Assembly: GCA_020465985.1 (NCBI GenBank)
Contig: JAANYP010004698.1
Coordinates: 1 to 64,000, forward strand
Direction: 5' to 3'
Length of the DNA: 64,000 bases
Origin: Centrapalus pauciflorus
Lineage: Eukaryota > Streptophyta > Magnoliopsida > Asterales > Asteraceae
Part shown: piece by piece, positions 23,252 to 34,275 of the stretch
Position numbering within the stretch: the stretch's first letter is position 1
How the letters are laid out: each line of letters opens with the position of its first letter
The notes under the pieces: generated by a model
Databases searched by the model: none
Told to the model about the DNA's origin: nothing
What the model saw: the letters and a program-made list of their open reading frames with translations, nothing else
Position numbers and translations under genes: made by a program

Positions 23252-24470
23252 TTTGTCATATGTGTAATCTGGGGGTGATGTAGCCAAACGAAACTATATT
23301 GCATTTGAGGACATTATGTCTTTTGATGCCACATTTAGGACTAACAATTCTCTTGTTTCATTAATTATGTTATTTCACGTATCTTCTTTTTGGTAGTAAC
23401 TTTCCATCTAATTCTGATTTTCATAGGTATAACATGGTTTTTGTACCTTTCACGGGTATTGACAACCATCGCAAATGTGTCATATTTGGGGCAGGTTTAC
23501 TTTCAACCGAATTACAACAATCATATTCGTGGCTCCTAAACTCTTTTTTGACGGCTTTTGGAAAAGCCCCAAATGTTGTTGTCACCGATCAAGATCCGTC
23601 CATGAAATTAGCAAACAAAGATGTGTATCCTAACACTAGGCACCGCCTATGCATGTGACATATTATGGACAAACTCTCACGTCAGGTACAAACTTATAAC
23701 CCACATAAATTATCTCATTGATCAAAGCTTCCATAATTGCATCTTATAAATTACATTATGCTTTGTTGTCTGGGTTACAAAATTTGTAAGGAAACAAGCT
23801 TTCGTAAGCGCCTTCATAATTTGGTATGGGATGATAGTATAGATCCAGTATCATTCTCTTGTTGTTTTCAATATAGGTATCCATCAAGCAACATAGCAAG
23901 ATACTCGAAGTATCAAGTGTTCATGCAAGCTATTTGAGAGGAAAGGGTATTTATGCTCCCATTGTTTTTATGTTCTTCGCATGAATTGCTTTAAAGACAT
24001 CCCCAGGAAATACATTCTTAAAAGATGGTCGAAGGGAATTGTATCGACTTTGAAGAACTCCAGCCAAGAAACCAACACTCATAATGCTTCAAACTCATTT
24101 CAAGATGTTGTTCGGGACATATCAACCACATTTGATGACTACCTTAATCTATTTGTCGGTAGTGATGATGTTCTTAAAACATTCCGGGATGAACATGATG
24201 CATTCTTAAGGCATTTTCATGATCGTCTTAAAGATAGATTGGTGTCACTATCTAGTCAACAGACAATTGAGAAGTTATTTCTAACACACAAGCCTGATGC
24301 GATAACAATTCATGTCTCTCAAGGCATTAGAAATAAGGGATCCGGGTCTCGAAAACGATTGATTGGGAAATATGAAGAGGCCAAAATCAACGCATCTAAA
24401 CGCGAACGTCTTTGTTGATGTTGTAATAAACATGCGTTACATGATTCGAGGAATTGCCCTGAGGAAAAAA
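23252..24470 (+). pseudogene. FAR1/FHY3-type gene, MULE transposase domain and C-terminal part
   Basis: The frame continues from the left part once the Copia element is removed. Recognisable pieces are NYIAFEDIMSFDATFRTN (23290-23350), an intron-like gap, then MVFVPFTGIDNHRKCVIFG, LLSTELQQSYSWLL and VVVTDQDPSM of the MULE transposase domain, where two of the acidic catalytic residues are expected. The H-x-x-C segment near 23640 is followed by a stop. At 23985 the IPRKYILKRW motif typical of the FAR1 C-terminal half appears. The CCNKHALHDSRNCP knuckle follows a TGA at 24416-24418. A SWIM zinc finger is not evident. Several stops and frame changes make this a pseudogene. Confidence 0.75.
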
Positions 24471-27050
24471 AAAAAGGAATAATAGTGGCGCACACATTAG
24501 TTTTATTTCTTCGTGTTTCTGTTTTTCAAACATTCTTGTTTTTAAGTACGCTCGATAATTTTACATGTTACCATTACAATGTTTAATATTTTCCCCTATG
24601 TATTGCTAAATTGAATGTGCTATGTGATTTCGTTTGAAAACATTTAGTGCAACCATAGTTTAGGATCACAGGACACTCGGAAATGCTAGATTATAAACAC
24701 TATCTTAAACCCAATGTAAAAAATCTGTATGCAATTCCTTAATGTGACAAACAAATCAAATGGTCACTTTCTCAATACACATTCAACACACTATGGGTTG
24801 TTTTAAAGATGGACCCATTCAAACATTATGGTTCTACAGCTTTGACATTTATATCATTACTTATGCTTGCATTTATATTCAAACGTCCAACAAATTTATT
24901 TGCTTCAACTTTATTCACATTTTGATAATGTCGTTTGCATTATATTATACTATGCTATAATAGATTTATTCTCTCAAATACAAAATCCGACAGTTCTTAT
25001 CTACTATACAATTGGTATCTAAAATTGCTAATTATTTGATTTACTTACCCAGAATGTTAATGACTTGAAGCACACATTTTATTTATTGGATCATTGATAT
25101 TATATTATTAAAAATCAATCACACGGTGTCGAGATTCATCACCACATCATTTACAAACCAAATGTAGCTTCTAGTAAAACCAATAACTTTAACTCTTTTC
25201 ATAAGAAGCGATACACAACTTTGTTATCCTTTTACAAAAATCTTCACATCAATTTAATATTTCCTTGTCTTTTCATTCATTCATACGTTTTTACATATGA
25301 CGTATTATCCTTAATCAGACATGCCATGTTATATGCATTGTCTATCATCTTACCATACTATCATATCATATATTAATACAAAAGGAAAAATAAAAAAATA
25401 AACACAACCCATGATTATCCACCGAGCAACACGAAATATTCATAACGTACCCTAAACACTTATCCTCGTCCCATCCAGATTCATCTTAAGCAACCATGAT
25501 TTCCAAAAATACCAACCGCTTTTGTGTGTCGTTGCTGCTAGCTCATTAGCTTCCCTCTGAATCTTATGAAGAAACTCTCAATCTTCTTTAAAAGTCGCGT
25601 CCGCCCAGAAGTTCTGTCATCTTCTCAGTTCCATCTACACCATTGTTTTCATTATCTTCTAATGCTTTCTTCGTCACTTTCCTCTTCTGAACAAATGCCG
25701 AACATGCATCTCGGAGTCTTGTTGCGTGTTCTTGTCTCCAGAAATTTTATAAATATCTTCTTTTACTTGTAGTCTTTGTTGTTCATGTCCCCAATTCTTG
25801 CTATTTGATCCATACATTTTGACTTTGCAGCAAACACATGACCCCAAATCTGCCATAAGAGAAAATATAAACTGAAATTGCATAAATGTCTTCATTCAAT
25901 GGGGATATTTATAGGAAATTAATACGACAAACTCCAATGGCATACCAAGTACTCACATACCAGATTACTAATAAATGCTCATTAAAATCGCATGAGAGTT
26001 CAACCAACCACATAATCCTCCTCTTAAAATTTATTTATATATAAAAGATAAGCATTTATATTTTGTTGACCAACAGACTACCCTAAACTCTAGTCATAAT
26101 CATACATATCTTCTAAAACTATTATATCCCTATTAAAAATCCAATTTTATAATGAATACACTTCTTAAATACACGTCCATTCATTTCGATCCATTTTTAA
26201 CTTAACACACACCAATTTATCTTTTTATATTAAATTCATTAAATATGACTGTATCAATACCTCAACTTAATATTTAATAATATTACAATATAACCACTAA
26301 CCTATAATATTCTTCGATTAAATAACTGTCCTACGCAAACATTCATTTCACAATACAATTCAACTTTCATATTTTAATAGACATGATATCACTGTATGAC
26401 GCATTACACCAAGAAATGGTTACAAACAAATAACCCATTTGAATCTACTCAATGTATCAATTTTTATGCATATTAATGAACCCAATGAATCCATTAACGT
26501 ATTATTTTTATAACATTTTTACTTTTAATCCCTTGGATGCAACACCTCCAACATATTGTTTATTTATTTATTCATCGGTAGTCAAATATCCTACTATGAA
26601 TGCTAGACATGTCATTAGTAAATGAAAAAATAAATGGCAGTTGAGGCAACTAATTCAACTACTTGCATAATTAATATTCAGTTATGCAGTGACAGATTCA
26701 GCTTATGCTCTACTGTCCTTTTCATCAACTTGCAATCTTACTTTAAATTTATACACATAAACCCCCTACAAATAACACTTGCCTCATTTGCATTTATATT
26801 TCTATCTTTTCCAGCAATGGTATAAACTATTATGGTTTCATCACATTTACATCGTGTTTCCATATATTGTTATTTTACTCATGTCCCTAATCATGTAATA
26901 CGATTCAAAAAACTCATAGACTAAACCGTTAATTCATGTCCAAAAGATAATAAATACTAAAAATTCAAATTCAAACCATACTAAACAACTTAATTATATA
27001 ACACGACGAATGGAATTAACGGACTTATATAACTAATTCATCTATCTCAC
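24471..27050. other. Spacer, no gene recognised
   Basis: AT-rich sequence with only short chance ORFs. A weak minus-strand frame at 25674-25895 has no family resemblance I can name. It may include the terminal region of either neighbouring MULE-type gene; terminal inverted repeats were not identified. Confidence 0.4.
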
Positions 27051-27059
27051 TTTAAAATC

Positions 27060-30000
27060 ATCCGTTCAGCGCATCCTTATTTAGTGCCCCATCCTTCAGC
27101 TTTTCTTTTGTTGCGTGATCCAAACGCAAATATGTCATCGTTTCTTCACTCACCATGCTCTTCATTAGATTATTATCATGCATAAGAATCTTGCAATACA
27201 TACTTGTGTCGTAGATCTACTAGTTGTTGCTTTTGCTCTTTCCCTTCTACCCTTAAAACAGAATCCTAGTGTTCAACATTTTCACCTTTAAAGGTTTCCA
27301 AGTGCCGCATTGCAAATATCCCACTATCAATAGAGTTCTTTGCGTTCCTCCACTTCATTTCTAATCGTATCGGATCTTTTCTTTCAATGTGACTCGCACT
27401 TGGGTGGTGAACTTCTTTTAGATACCTAGCTGGTAAAGTTGATAAGAATCATGTATACATTTATATGTCATATTCAAGTTGCTATTATTATAACCCACTT
27501 ACATGAAGGTTGGGTAGATTGGCATACTTTAACACAGAGTGTGTTCTGGTGAAATTGCCTCGTCAATAATGTACACATTACCTCCTTTCAAATCAAATGA
27601 AATAATGTAGTAATATGATTCCATAGTTATTGTAAAGAACACATGTTCAAACAACTTTAGTTAAATATATATCCATTCCCCAATATAGATGCATATTAAA
27701 TAAATGTCTATGTTATCAGTTTAAATCTTTTATATAGATGTGGTAGCTTACCCGTTCATCATCTTTCAATGTTGTCTTCTCATAAAGTTCAAGATCCCAT
27801 TCAAACCTATCTTTGAACTCCGAATATAGCTTCTCCGCACTTACAGCTTCCATCATCTGTTCAGTCTATACATTTTGATTCACACTTTAGCTTATAATTT
27901 TTTCAATATTATATTCTAAAATCATTGGTTGCACACTTACAAATACATATTGTGTGAAATACAGTCTACTTATTGACGATTTGCTTTTGAATTTTTCCTC
28001 CGATGTTAGCAGTGTTATCCAATTGTTCACCACCTGTGGTTCAACCTTTATGTGTGGTCTTAGTGACTCAAAAAACCTCCTGCTCTTCGGTACACGATGT
28101 CACTGTATTTAGCTTAGTTTGCTTTGTGTTACATATATATTTCTACACCTTTGAATTCTTATATAAGACACAAGTATATCGTACCTTTTTGATCCTATCA
28201 TAGCAAATATGTATTCTCATACTCTACGTTCATCCGTCGTCAACTTCTTTGTCAGTGAAACGATACGCTTGACATATGGTGATCTCAGTATATCTAGCAA
28301 CTTTGTCACATGCGTCGGCCTTGGTGGCTTCCCACTAGACATTGAAATCTTCCCTTTGCCTACATTCATTCCCATTCTTTTGTTTGTTTGCATTTCTTTA
28401 CTGATGGTGTTCAACATGCTTTGGTGTTTATCCTTTTGTTGAATTTCTTCCTCACCGTCTTGTGATAAATGGAGGTCAAATGATGGCATGTCATCCGATG
28501 TGTCGAAATTAATTGACCGTATGGGCAATGGAGACTGAAATTCAGCTTCTGCTTTGTCTACTGACTTCCCCTTCTCAACTCTTTCAAGTTCTTCTATGAT
28601 TTCAATCATTCACTAGAGATGTTGCTTCAACAGTTTTATGTTTGGGTGGTTTATGCACATGTATACCGTTGCTTCTTTGATATGTATTAAATAACTTCTC
28701 CTCCACCCTTAACTTCATTGAAGCTATCTCTTCATCGCCAGGGATTGTTCTACCGCTTCCTTTATTTCGTTTTCTAAATCCGAGAAGATTTCCCATAATT
28801 TACTTTCTTGTCCTCTTCATGTGCAATTTGATCATTATCACATAAAACAATTACTCACTTAAATTATTAAAAGCAACCTTGTACTCAAATTTTTTATACA
28901 CTTTTCAACCCATGTGGTTTACCTCTTTTTTGGAAACCGGCACAGAATGGCTATACTCTTCTTCACTAACGCTATCTTCTTCGTCAATATTCCAAATATG
29001 TGAAATCGGTCTTACGCTAGATTCACCAATCTCCATTCTCCCTATTAATATCAATTAGTAGGGTTTTCATACAATTAAGATAGAACTCATAAAATTTGTA
29101 AGTAAATATATTGTTGCTGTTTGATCCAGACCCTTTACCTTTATCAATTTCATGTGCTTTGCGCTTTACACATGGGTTCATTCTTTGCATCCTTGGTGGC
29201 AACGGATTGACATCTAATTCATCTCGAGCATTCTCTTTAAACTCATTTCTTTGGTGTGACTCTCTTACTTTAAGCAATCCAATCCCTCCCAAACTAATTT
29301 CTTCTATTTCTCTAGATTTTAGAAGTCCATAGTCCATCCTCTAAATACTCGATTCGTTGGATTTGTTATTGTATGCTTTGTCACAGTTGCATTGACATAG
29401 AACACCTGAATCATCAATTCTTTTGATATCAACTAAATTTTTTATAAGATTTAAAAAATAATAAATTAATACCTACCGTTAGAAATATTATTAGTCCAAG
29501 ATAGTACATGCTCCTTGACTCTCTATTCCATGATTCCTTGCTCTTTACTAATGATTCGATGACGTAGTCACACCAATCTAGCTTTCTAACATTGCCAACA
29601 TTTTTCATCGATGGAATAAATCGTTGATTAACATCCCCCCCCCCCCCCCCCCCCCCGCGATATTCCTTCTATCATCGTTGTATCAAATACCACGAGAAAA
29701 TAAGCCAAAATAAATCTCGTGCACCCTCCTCTTGTTCGATCATTTCAGTCGCATCGGATAAATTAATTTTCATTTTGTTACCATACAATTGTTTCCATTC
29801 TTTCGTAAGTTGGTCACTTCATCGCTCCTATCTAACTTATGAATTTTAATGCCTCCTATGGGGATTCCTAAAACCTGATGCACGTCTTCTAGAGTGATTC
29901 TTATTGATTTAGTTGGCAGGTCCAATGAACATGTAGTGTTACTGAATTTTTCAACTAACCAAAAGCATAATGCATGAGGAACTTGTGATATTCTAAAATT

Positions 30001-30130
30001 CAAAATCTCACCAAATCCCATATGGGTTACTACCTTCTTTTGCGCCTCATTCATTGCCTTAATCATAATAACCATCCTTCTAGTACACATTCTTGTTCTT
30101 AGGACCCTATTCTTGGTTTCTTCTGCAACA
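27060..30130 (-). pseudogene. Ulp1 (C48 cysteine protease)-type transposon gene, inactivated
   Basis: The gene reads on the minus strand. The N-terminal segment (30130-29770) has GFGEILNFRI, HALCFWLVEKF and VHQVLGIPIGG, typical of plant Ulp1-containing transposon (MULE-type) proteins. A charged linker follows (29337-28217, with PPRPTHVTKLL and KRIVSLTKKLT). The protease part is near 27800-27100: YYYIISFDLKGGNVYIIDEA (27615-27555), then SIDSGIFAMRHLETF (27345-27285) and a LRHKYV..HDNNLM tail. In active C48 enzymes the triad is His-Asp-Cys. Here the Cys of the usual DCG(I/V)F motif is Ser (AGT), and the usual His before the YYIISFDL block reads Tyr (TAT). Stops (for example TAG near 27272) and frameshifts also occur. 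Function lost. Confidence 0.7.
29635..29656. repeat. Poly(C) tract
   Basis: Twenty-two consecutive C, within the Ulp1-type pseudogene. Confidence 0.95.
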
Positions 30131-31016
30131 TCTTCGCCGTGATCATCTAAAGCTATATAATAATCATCTTCCAGACTTACAAATGGTTATCCTGCATTTA
30201 TTTTAAAACATTAAATGCTCTTAACAATAATCTACTCTCTTTAAGATGAACTCTTGCAATGACTTACTCAAAGTTCTTTACATTATATACATGTATATGA
30301 TTATAATGAAAACAATCAATACTATCAAATGTTTGATTGTCTAATGGATCAAGTAGCAAACTGTAAATGGGGCTTTTGTATTTCCATTATTTTAAGAAAT
30401 TTAAGTTAATATGATCTCACTAAATGCATTTTCCACCGGCATAATACTTTTAAACTGTCAGACAACAACTTATAGATATAACTACTTGTGTCACTTATAT
30501 CCTTGGACTTTACCCCATGTACATAACCCAAAAAATTCAATGTATGTTCTTATCCCATATTACCTACACCAATTAAGTTATCACGACTAAATTGAAATTT
30601 AAATCAACTTATCAAAACATTCAATGTCTGTTGTTATCCCATACTATTAATTACCTACACCAATTAATAGAATCACTTTCAATGAAGAATGAAATCCATG
30701 CTTTAAAAGTATTTTTTGGTTCATTTTTATTAATTCTTTACTGACTGTGCAGGTGGGATTAATATGTTGTGCATATTTCTAGAATTAGCATAAGGGTAAG
30801 AAAGCTCAACCCATTAGGCAGACACATGATTATGATACTGACACATGATACTAGTGGGTTAACATAACTCTACTTGTTGAATTATTCTCATTTGTTGTAT
30901 CTATAACATGACACTTACAGCCACTATTGCGAATCAACAGGGTACCAAATTAAAATCTTATGTTATCAATCCATTGAATCTATTGATTCCATAGATATGC
31001 ATGTTGTGCACTTAGG
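30131..31016. other. Spacer, no gene recognised
   Basis: AT-rich sequence. The phrase AATGT(A/C)TGTT(C/G)TTATCCCATA with a following CACCAATTAA segment occurs twice (near 30540 and 30628), a small local duplication. Confidence 0.45.
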
Positions 31017-31428
31017 TTTTCGGTTGTCAAGTTATGTCTGTAGCCTTCCTTCCTACCCAAGACCGAGAAAAGCTGAGTGTTAACAAATTCAGGCTCGATC
31101 GCATACAAGAACTGAGAAATTTTTGACCCATGAATCCGACACTTTGTTTCTCAGCCAACAGAAAGTACCCCCTTAGATTTGATCAGAGCCTGTCACAGAG
31201 TTGAGAAACGCCAATAGTTCCAGCACTAATACAAGTCAACTGTTTTCTTGTATCCCATTATGGCCAATGCTTGTTCACATGTGGTATTTCCTCTTCTATA
31301 GTCATTGGTGGTTTTGGGATAATATGAAAACGGTTTTCGGTTGGCAGGTTATGTATGTAGTCTTCCTTCCTACTCAAGGCCGAGAAAAGCTGAGTGTTAA
31401 CAAATTCATGCTCGATCGCATACAAGAA
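31017..31428. repeat. Direct repeat block, left copy
   Basis: It contains a ~125-bp unit (GGTTTTCGGTTG..GTAGCCTTCCTTCCTAC..GAGAAAAGCTGAG) at its left, a spacer with TTTGATCAGAG..CATTATGGCCAAT, and a second partial unit at 31327. The same order occurs at 33018-33470. Confidence 0.85.
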
Positions 31429-31469
31429 CCCAAAACCACCAATGACTATAAAAGAGAAAATACCACATG
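31278..31469. repeat. Imperfect inverted repeat, ~42-bp arms
   Basis: Arm 31278-31320 (CATGTGGTATTTCC..GGTTTTGGGAT) is complemented by 31428-31469 with about three mismatches, leaving a loop of about 107 bp. Confidence 0.85.
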
Positions 31470-31921
31470 GAAATGCTGCTGCCTCTAAGCAATGGGAGTA
31501 TCAGAGTCCTAACTCCAGTGCATGGGGTCAAGCTGATAACTAGAGAACCTGTGGATGGGGAAAGGGGCAGGTTAGGGCTCCAAACACCGCGTGGGCAACA
31601 CATACTGGTAGCAGAGGTGGTGCTAGCAACCAACTGATGAGCAGATACTATGATTAGAACTGGAATGCTAGGCCGGGCAACACTGCACCATCCGGAAATG
31701 ATGCTGGGAGGCAGGAAAACGTGTCAAGCCCTCATCCATTGGAGGAAGATCTTGATGATCACAATGACGCTGATGAACTCGATGGATCAAATGATGAACT
31801 TCTGAGTGATGAATATGATTCGGATGAAAATCCAAAAAGCCATGAAGAGTGGAAGAAGAATAAGTGGTATATTGAATTCTTCCATACTTTGGATACCTTG
31901 ACGGTGGAGCAAATCAATGAA
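31470..31921 (+). pseudogene. SGS3: SGS3 (SUPPRESSOR OF GENE SILENCING 3) N-terminal fragment
   Basis: One frame encodes a Gly/Asn/Trp-rich segment (WEYQSPNSSAWGQ, NTAWATH) broken by TAG codons near 31542 and 31653. It continues without a stop through SSPHPLEEDLDDHNDADELD, an acidic run, SDEYDSDENPKSHEEWKKNK and FFHTLDTLTVEQINE. The acidic block followed by YDSD..KSH..KKNKW..FF..LD.L..EQIN is the hallmark of plant SGS3 just before its zinc finger-XS region. SGS3 stabilises RNA for RDR6 in trans-acting siRNA and antiviral silencing. The fragment stops exactly at EQINE, where a GTTCGT repeat takes over, so the zinc finger, XS and coiled-coil domains are missing. It is a captured or duplicated fragment and not a working gene. 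Confidence 0.82.
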
Positions 31922-31929
31922 CGTGTTCA

Positions 31930-31960
<31 letters not shown>

Positions 31961-31961
31961 T

Positions 31962-32004
<43 letters not shown>
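31922..32004. repeat. (GTTCGT)n minisatellite
   Basis: About 13 near-perfect hexamers, then a partly complementary GAACGAACATGAAC / GTTCGTGTTCG tail up to 32042. It may be the edge of an unrecognised MITE. The Val/Arg-repeat ORF is an artefact. Confidence 0.95.
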
Positions 32005-32005
<1 letters not shown>

Positions 32006-32473
32006 AAATGAACGAACATGAACATACCCTCGTTCGTGTTCGTATAAATAGATTAAAAAATAATAATAATAAGCATCTCCAAACACCTTCTATGGTGATG
32101 CACTGATGCCCCTACCCATCTAGACAGAACTACAATACTACAAATGAAAAAAAGAAAAAAAAAAGATTAACATAGCTGAACCTTTGGCTTTGAGTACGTG
32201 CAGCAACAAATTTCATTAGCAAACATCATCATCAACTGCATAGTAGACCACATTTACGTTACATATTTATACAATAATGGAACAACAGCATATATCATTC
32301 AATAAATATCTTCAGAATGATATTCAATTCCCTCCATCCATTATAAAAATCAACCCTTTGAATTTAGAGTTTTTTCAAGTATAACACAATTCATTAGATA
32401 GTAGTAAGAATGTGTCATTTTGTGTTTTTTTTCTTTGAAGTAAAACCGAGACGGAATGGTATTCAACTAAATG
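32005..32473. other. Spacer within the mosaic region
   Basis: AT-rich, no frame recognised. It may be 3' flank of the minus-strand gene fragment that ends at 32474. Confidence 0.4.
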
Positions 32474-32883
32474 CTACTTATTCATGGTCTTTGTAGCGTT
32501 CTGAACTCGTTGCAGAACACCAACAAACTCGTAAAACAGTGAGAAGTCCAATCCAGCAATGTTTTTTGCTTCTGCAGCAGCCATTGTTACACTTTTGGGA
32601 GTGTAGGTATATGGGTTTTGACAGATGATGAAATCAAAAACACCTAACTTGTTAATGAGAGTTTCAACCTTAATGCTTGATTACTTCTGAATGTTTTCAA
32701 TCTGCACCATCTCCCATGCCTGATCCGATTTATCCCACCACTGCATGAGAATCTTACACTTTGCTTCTGATGCCTTTAACCGGATCCCAAGTCGGTTCAA
32801 TGTGATCTCAGCCCCTCCAACCCTACTATAGATCGAAAGCACTGTTAATTCTTGAGGAAACATAGATTTCAATACAGACAAGT
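32474..32883 (-). pseudogene. Unidentified gene fragment (C-terminal part)
   Basis: On the minus strand about 135 codons read with normal amino-acid composition, interrupted by one TAA near 32681: QELTVLSIYSRVGGAEITLN, KCKILMQWWDKSDQAWEMV, then after the stop VETLINKLGVFDFIICQNPY and SLFYEFVGVLQRV, ending in a stop at 32474-32476. It does not look like a transposon protein and I do not recognise the family. It lies with the SGS3 fragment between two copies of a direct repeat, which suggests it too was captured or duplicated from a host gene. Confidence 0.45.
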
Positions 32884-33017
32884 GTCTGTTTGGAAAGAGT
32901 GTTTAAGAGATTGCAGCCTTTCTCCTAGGCTGAGCTCATGTGCCCAAGTGTGATTCAGAGGGTACCCAAGAATCGTCTTGACTGACTCGGGTTCAATTGG
33001 GATAATATATATGAAAA

Positions 33018-33470
33018 CGGTTTTCGGTCAGGTTATGTATGTAGCCTTCCTTCCTACTCAAGGCCGAGAAAAGCTGAGTGTTAACAAGCTCAGGCTCGAT
33101 CGCATACAAGAACTGAGAAATTTTTGACCCATGAATCCGACTCTGTGTTTCTCAGCCAACAGAAAGTACCCCCTTAGATTTGATCAGAGATACTCTCTGA
33201 GCCTGTCACAGAGTTGAGAAATGCCAATAGTTTCAGCACGACAGCACTACTACAAGTCAACTGTTTTCTTGTATCCCATTATGGCCAATACTTGTTCACA
33301 TGTGGTACTTCCTCTTCTATAGTCATTGGTGGTTTTGGGATAATATGAATACGGTTTTCGGTTGGCAGGTTATGTATGTAGCCTTCCTTCCTACTCAAGA
33401 CCGAGAAAAGCTGAGCGTTAACAAATTCATGCTCGATCGCATATAATAACTGAGAAAATTTGACCCATAA
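33018..33470. repeat. Direct repeat block, right copy
   Basis: It matches the left block (31017-31428) across GTAGCCTTCCTTCCTACTCA, the CCCCCTTAGATTTGATCAG spacer and the second partial unit (33347-33470). The two blocks bracket the SGS3 and unidentified gene fragments. Confidence 0.85.
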
Positions 33471-33926
33471 AAACCGAACCGCACTAAAGTCCCATATCCT
33501 ATAAAAATTATAAAATTCACCTTTTATTTCCTAACTTTTCAAGAGTGTTCATTCCATGTAGAGGTCATTTTTATATTTTTAATTTTTTGGCGATTTATTT
33601 TTGAGTTCTTTTGAGTAAGGTTTGAGCAAATGGTGTGTTGATAATTGAAGTTTATAGCTTTAATTTTTTTTATATGAACGTTGTTTAAACTGATTGAGTA
33701 ATTCGTTAGTGATTATGTATATGTATGTAATAGTGTAATTATATAGATTAATTATTGCACTTTGCCACGCTATTGTAGAGAAAAGACTCAACTTTGTCAA
33801 CCTGATATATGTTCAAAACATTAGCCGTTGACAACTCCACAATAGCATCACTTACTTTCATCCTCAAATCTGGATCTAAACATGGCATCTACACTTGGAT
33901 TACTATACAGATTTGCACCAGAAGAC
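33471..33926. other. Spacer left of the gag-only element
   Basis: No confident gene. A short minus-strand frame near 33780-33880 (DPDLRMKVSDAIVELS-like) could be a host exon remnant but cannot be assigned. Confidence 0.3.
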
Positions 33927-34246
33927 TGTTGGGATTTCTTACTCTAAATACACAGGATTTACTTGCAAATATATGAACTTTATTAAACAATCTTTAGAAA
34001 TCACACTTACAAATGATTACATCGGGCCTATTTATAATAATCTAAAGGGTGCGTTGAATAGTTACAACCCTTCGTGGTACCCTTTCTGAAAAGTCACAAC
34101 CTTTATGAAAACGTGCAACGCTTCAAGTATTCCTAAATACTAAATAGGTCCTTCTACTTTCTATAATTTACATATACATACAACATACTTTCATACTTTA
34201 CATAATTAACATACTAATATAACATATGATCGAGATTAATCCATCA
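33927..34246 (-). repeat. 3' LTR of the gag-only element
   Basis: 320 bp; differs from the other LTR by only a few substitutions by eye (for example GATCGAG versus GATCGGG near the end). Confidence 0.95.
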
Positions 34247-34275
34247 TTCACCCCCTTAATCACGATCTTCTTGTC

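Noticed and set aside
29635..29656. Poly(C) run as a functional G-quadruplex motif
   Set aside because: A pure homopolymer can be a sequencing or assembly artefact, and nothing around it supports a function.
31721..32086. Val-Arg and Asn-Thr repeat ORFs
   Set aside because: Translation of the GTTCGT hexanucleotide repeat; only the part before 31922 (SGS3-like) is meaningful.
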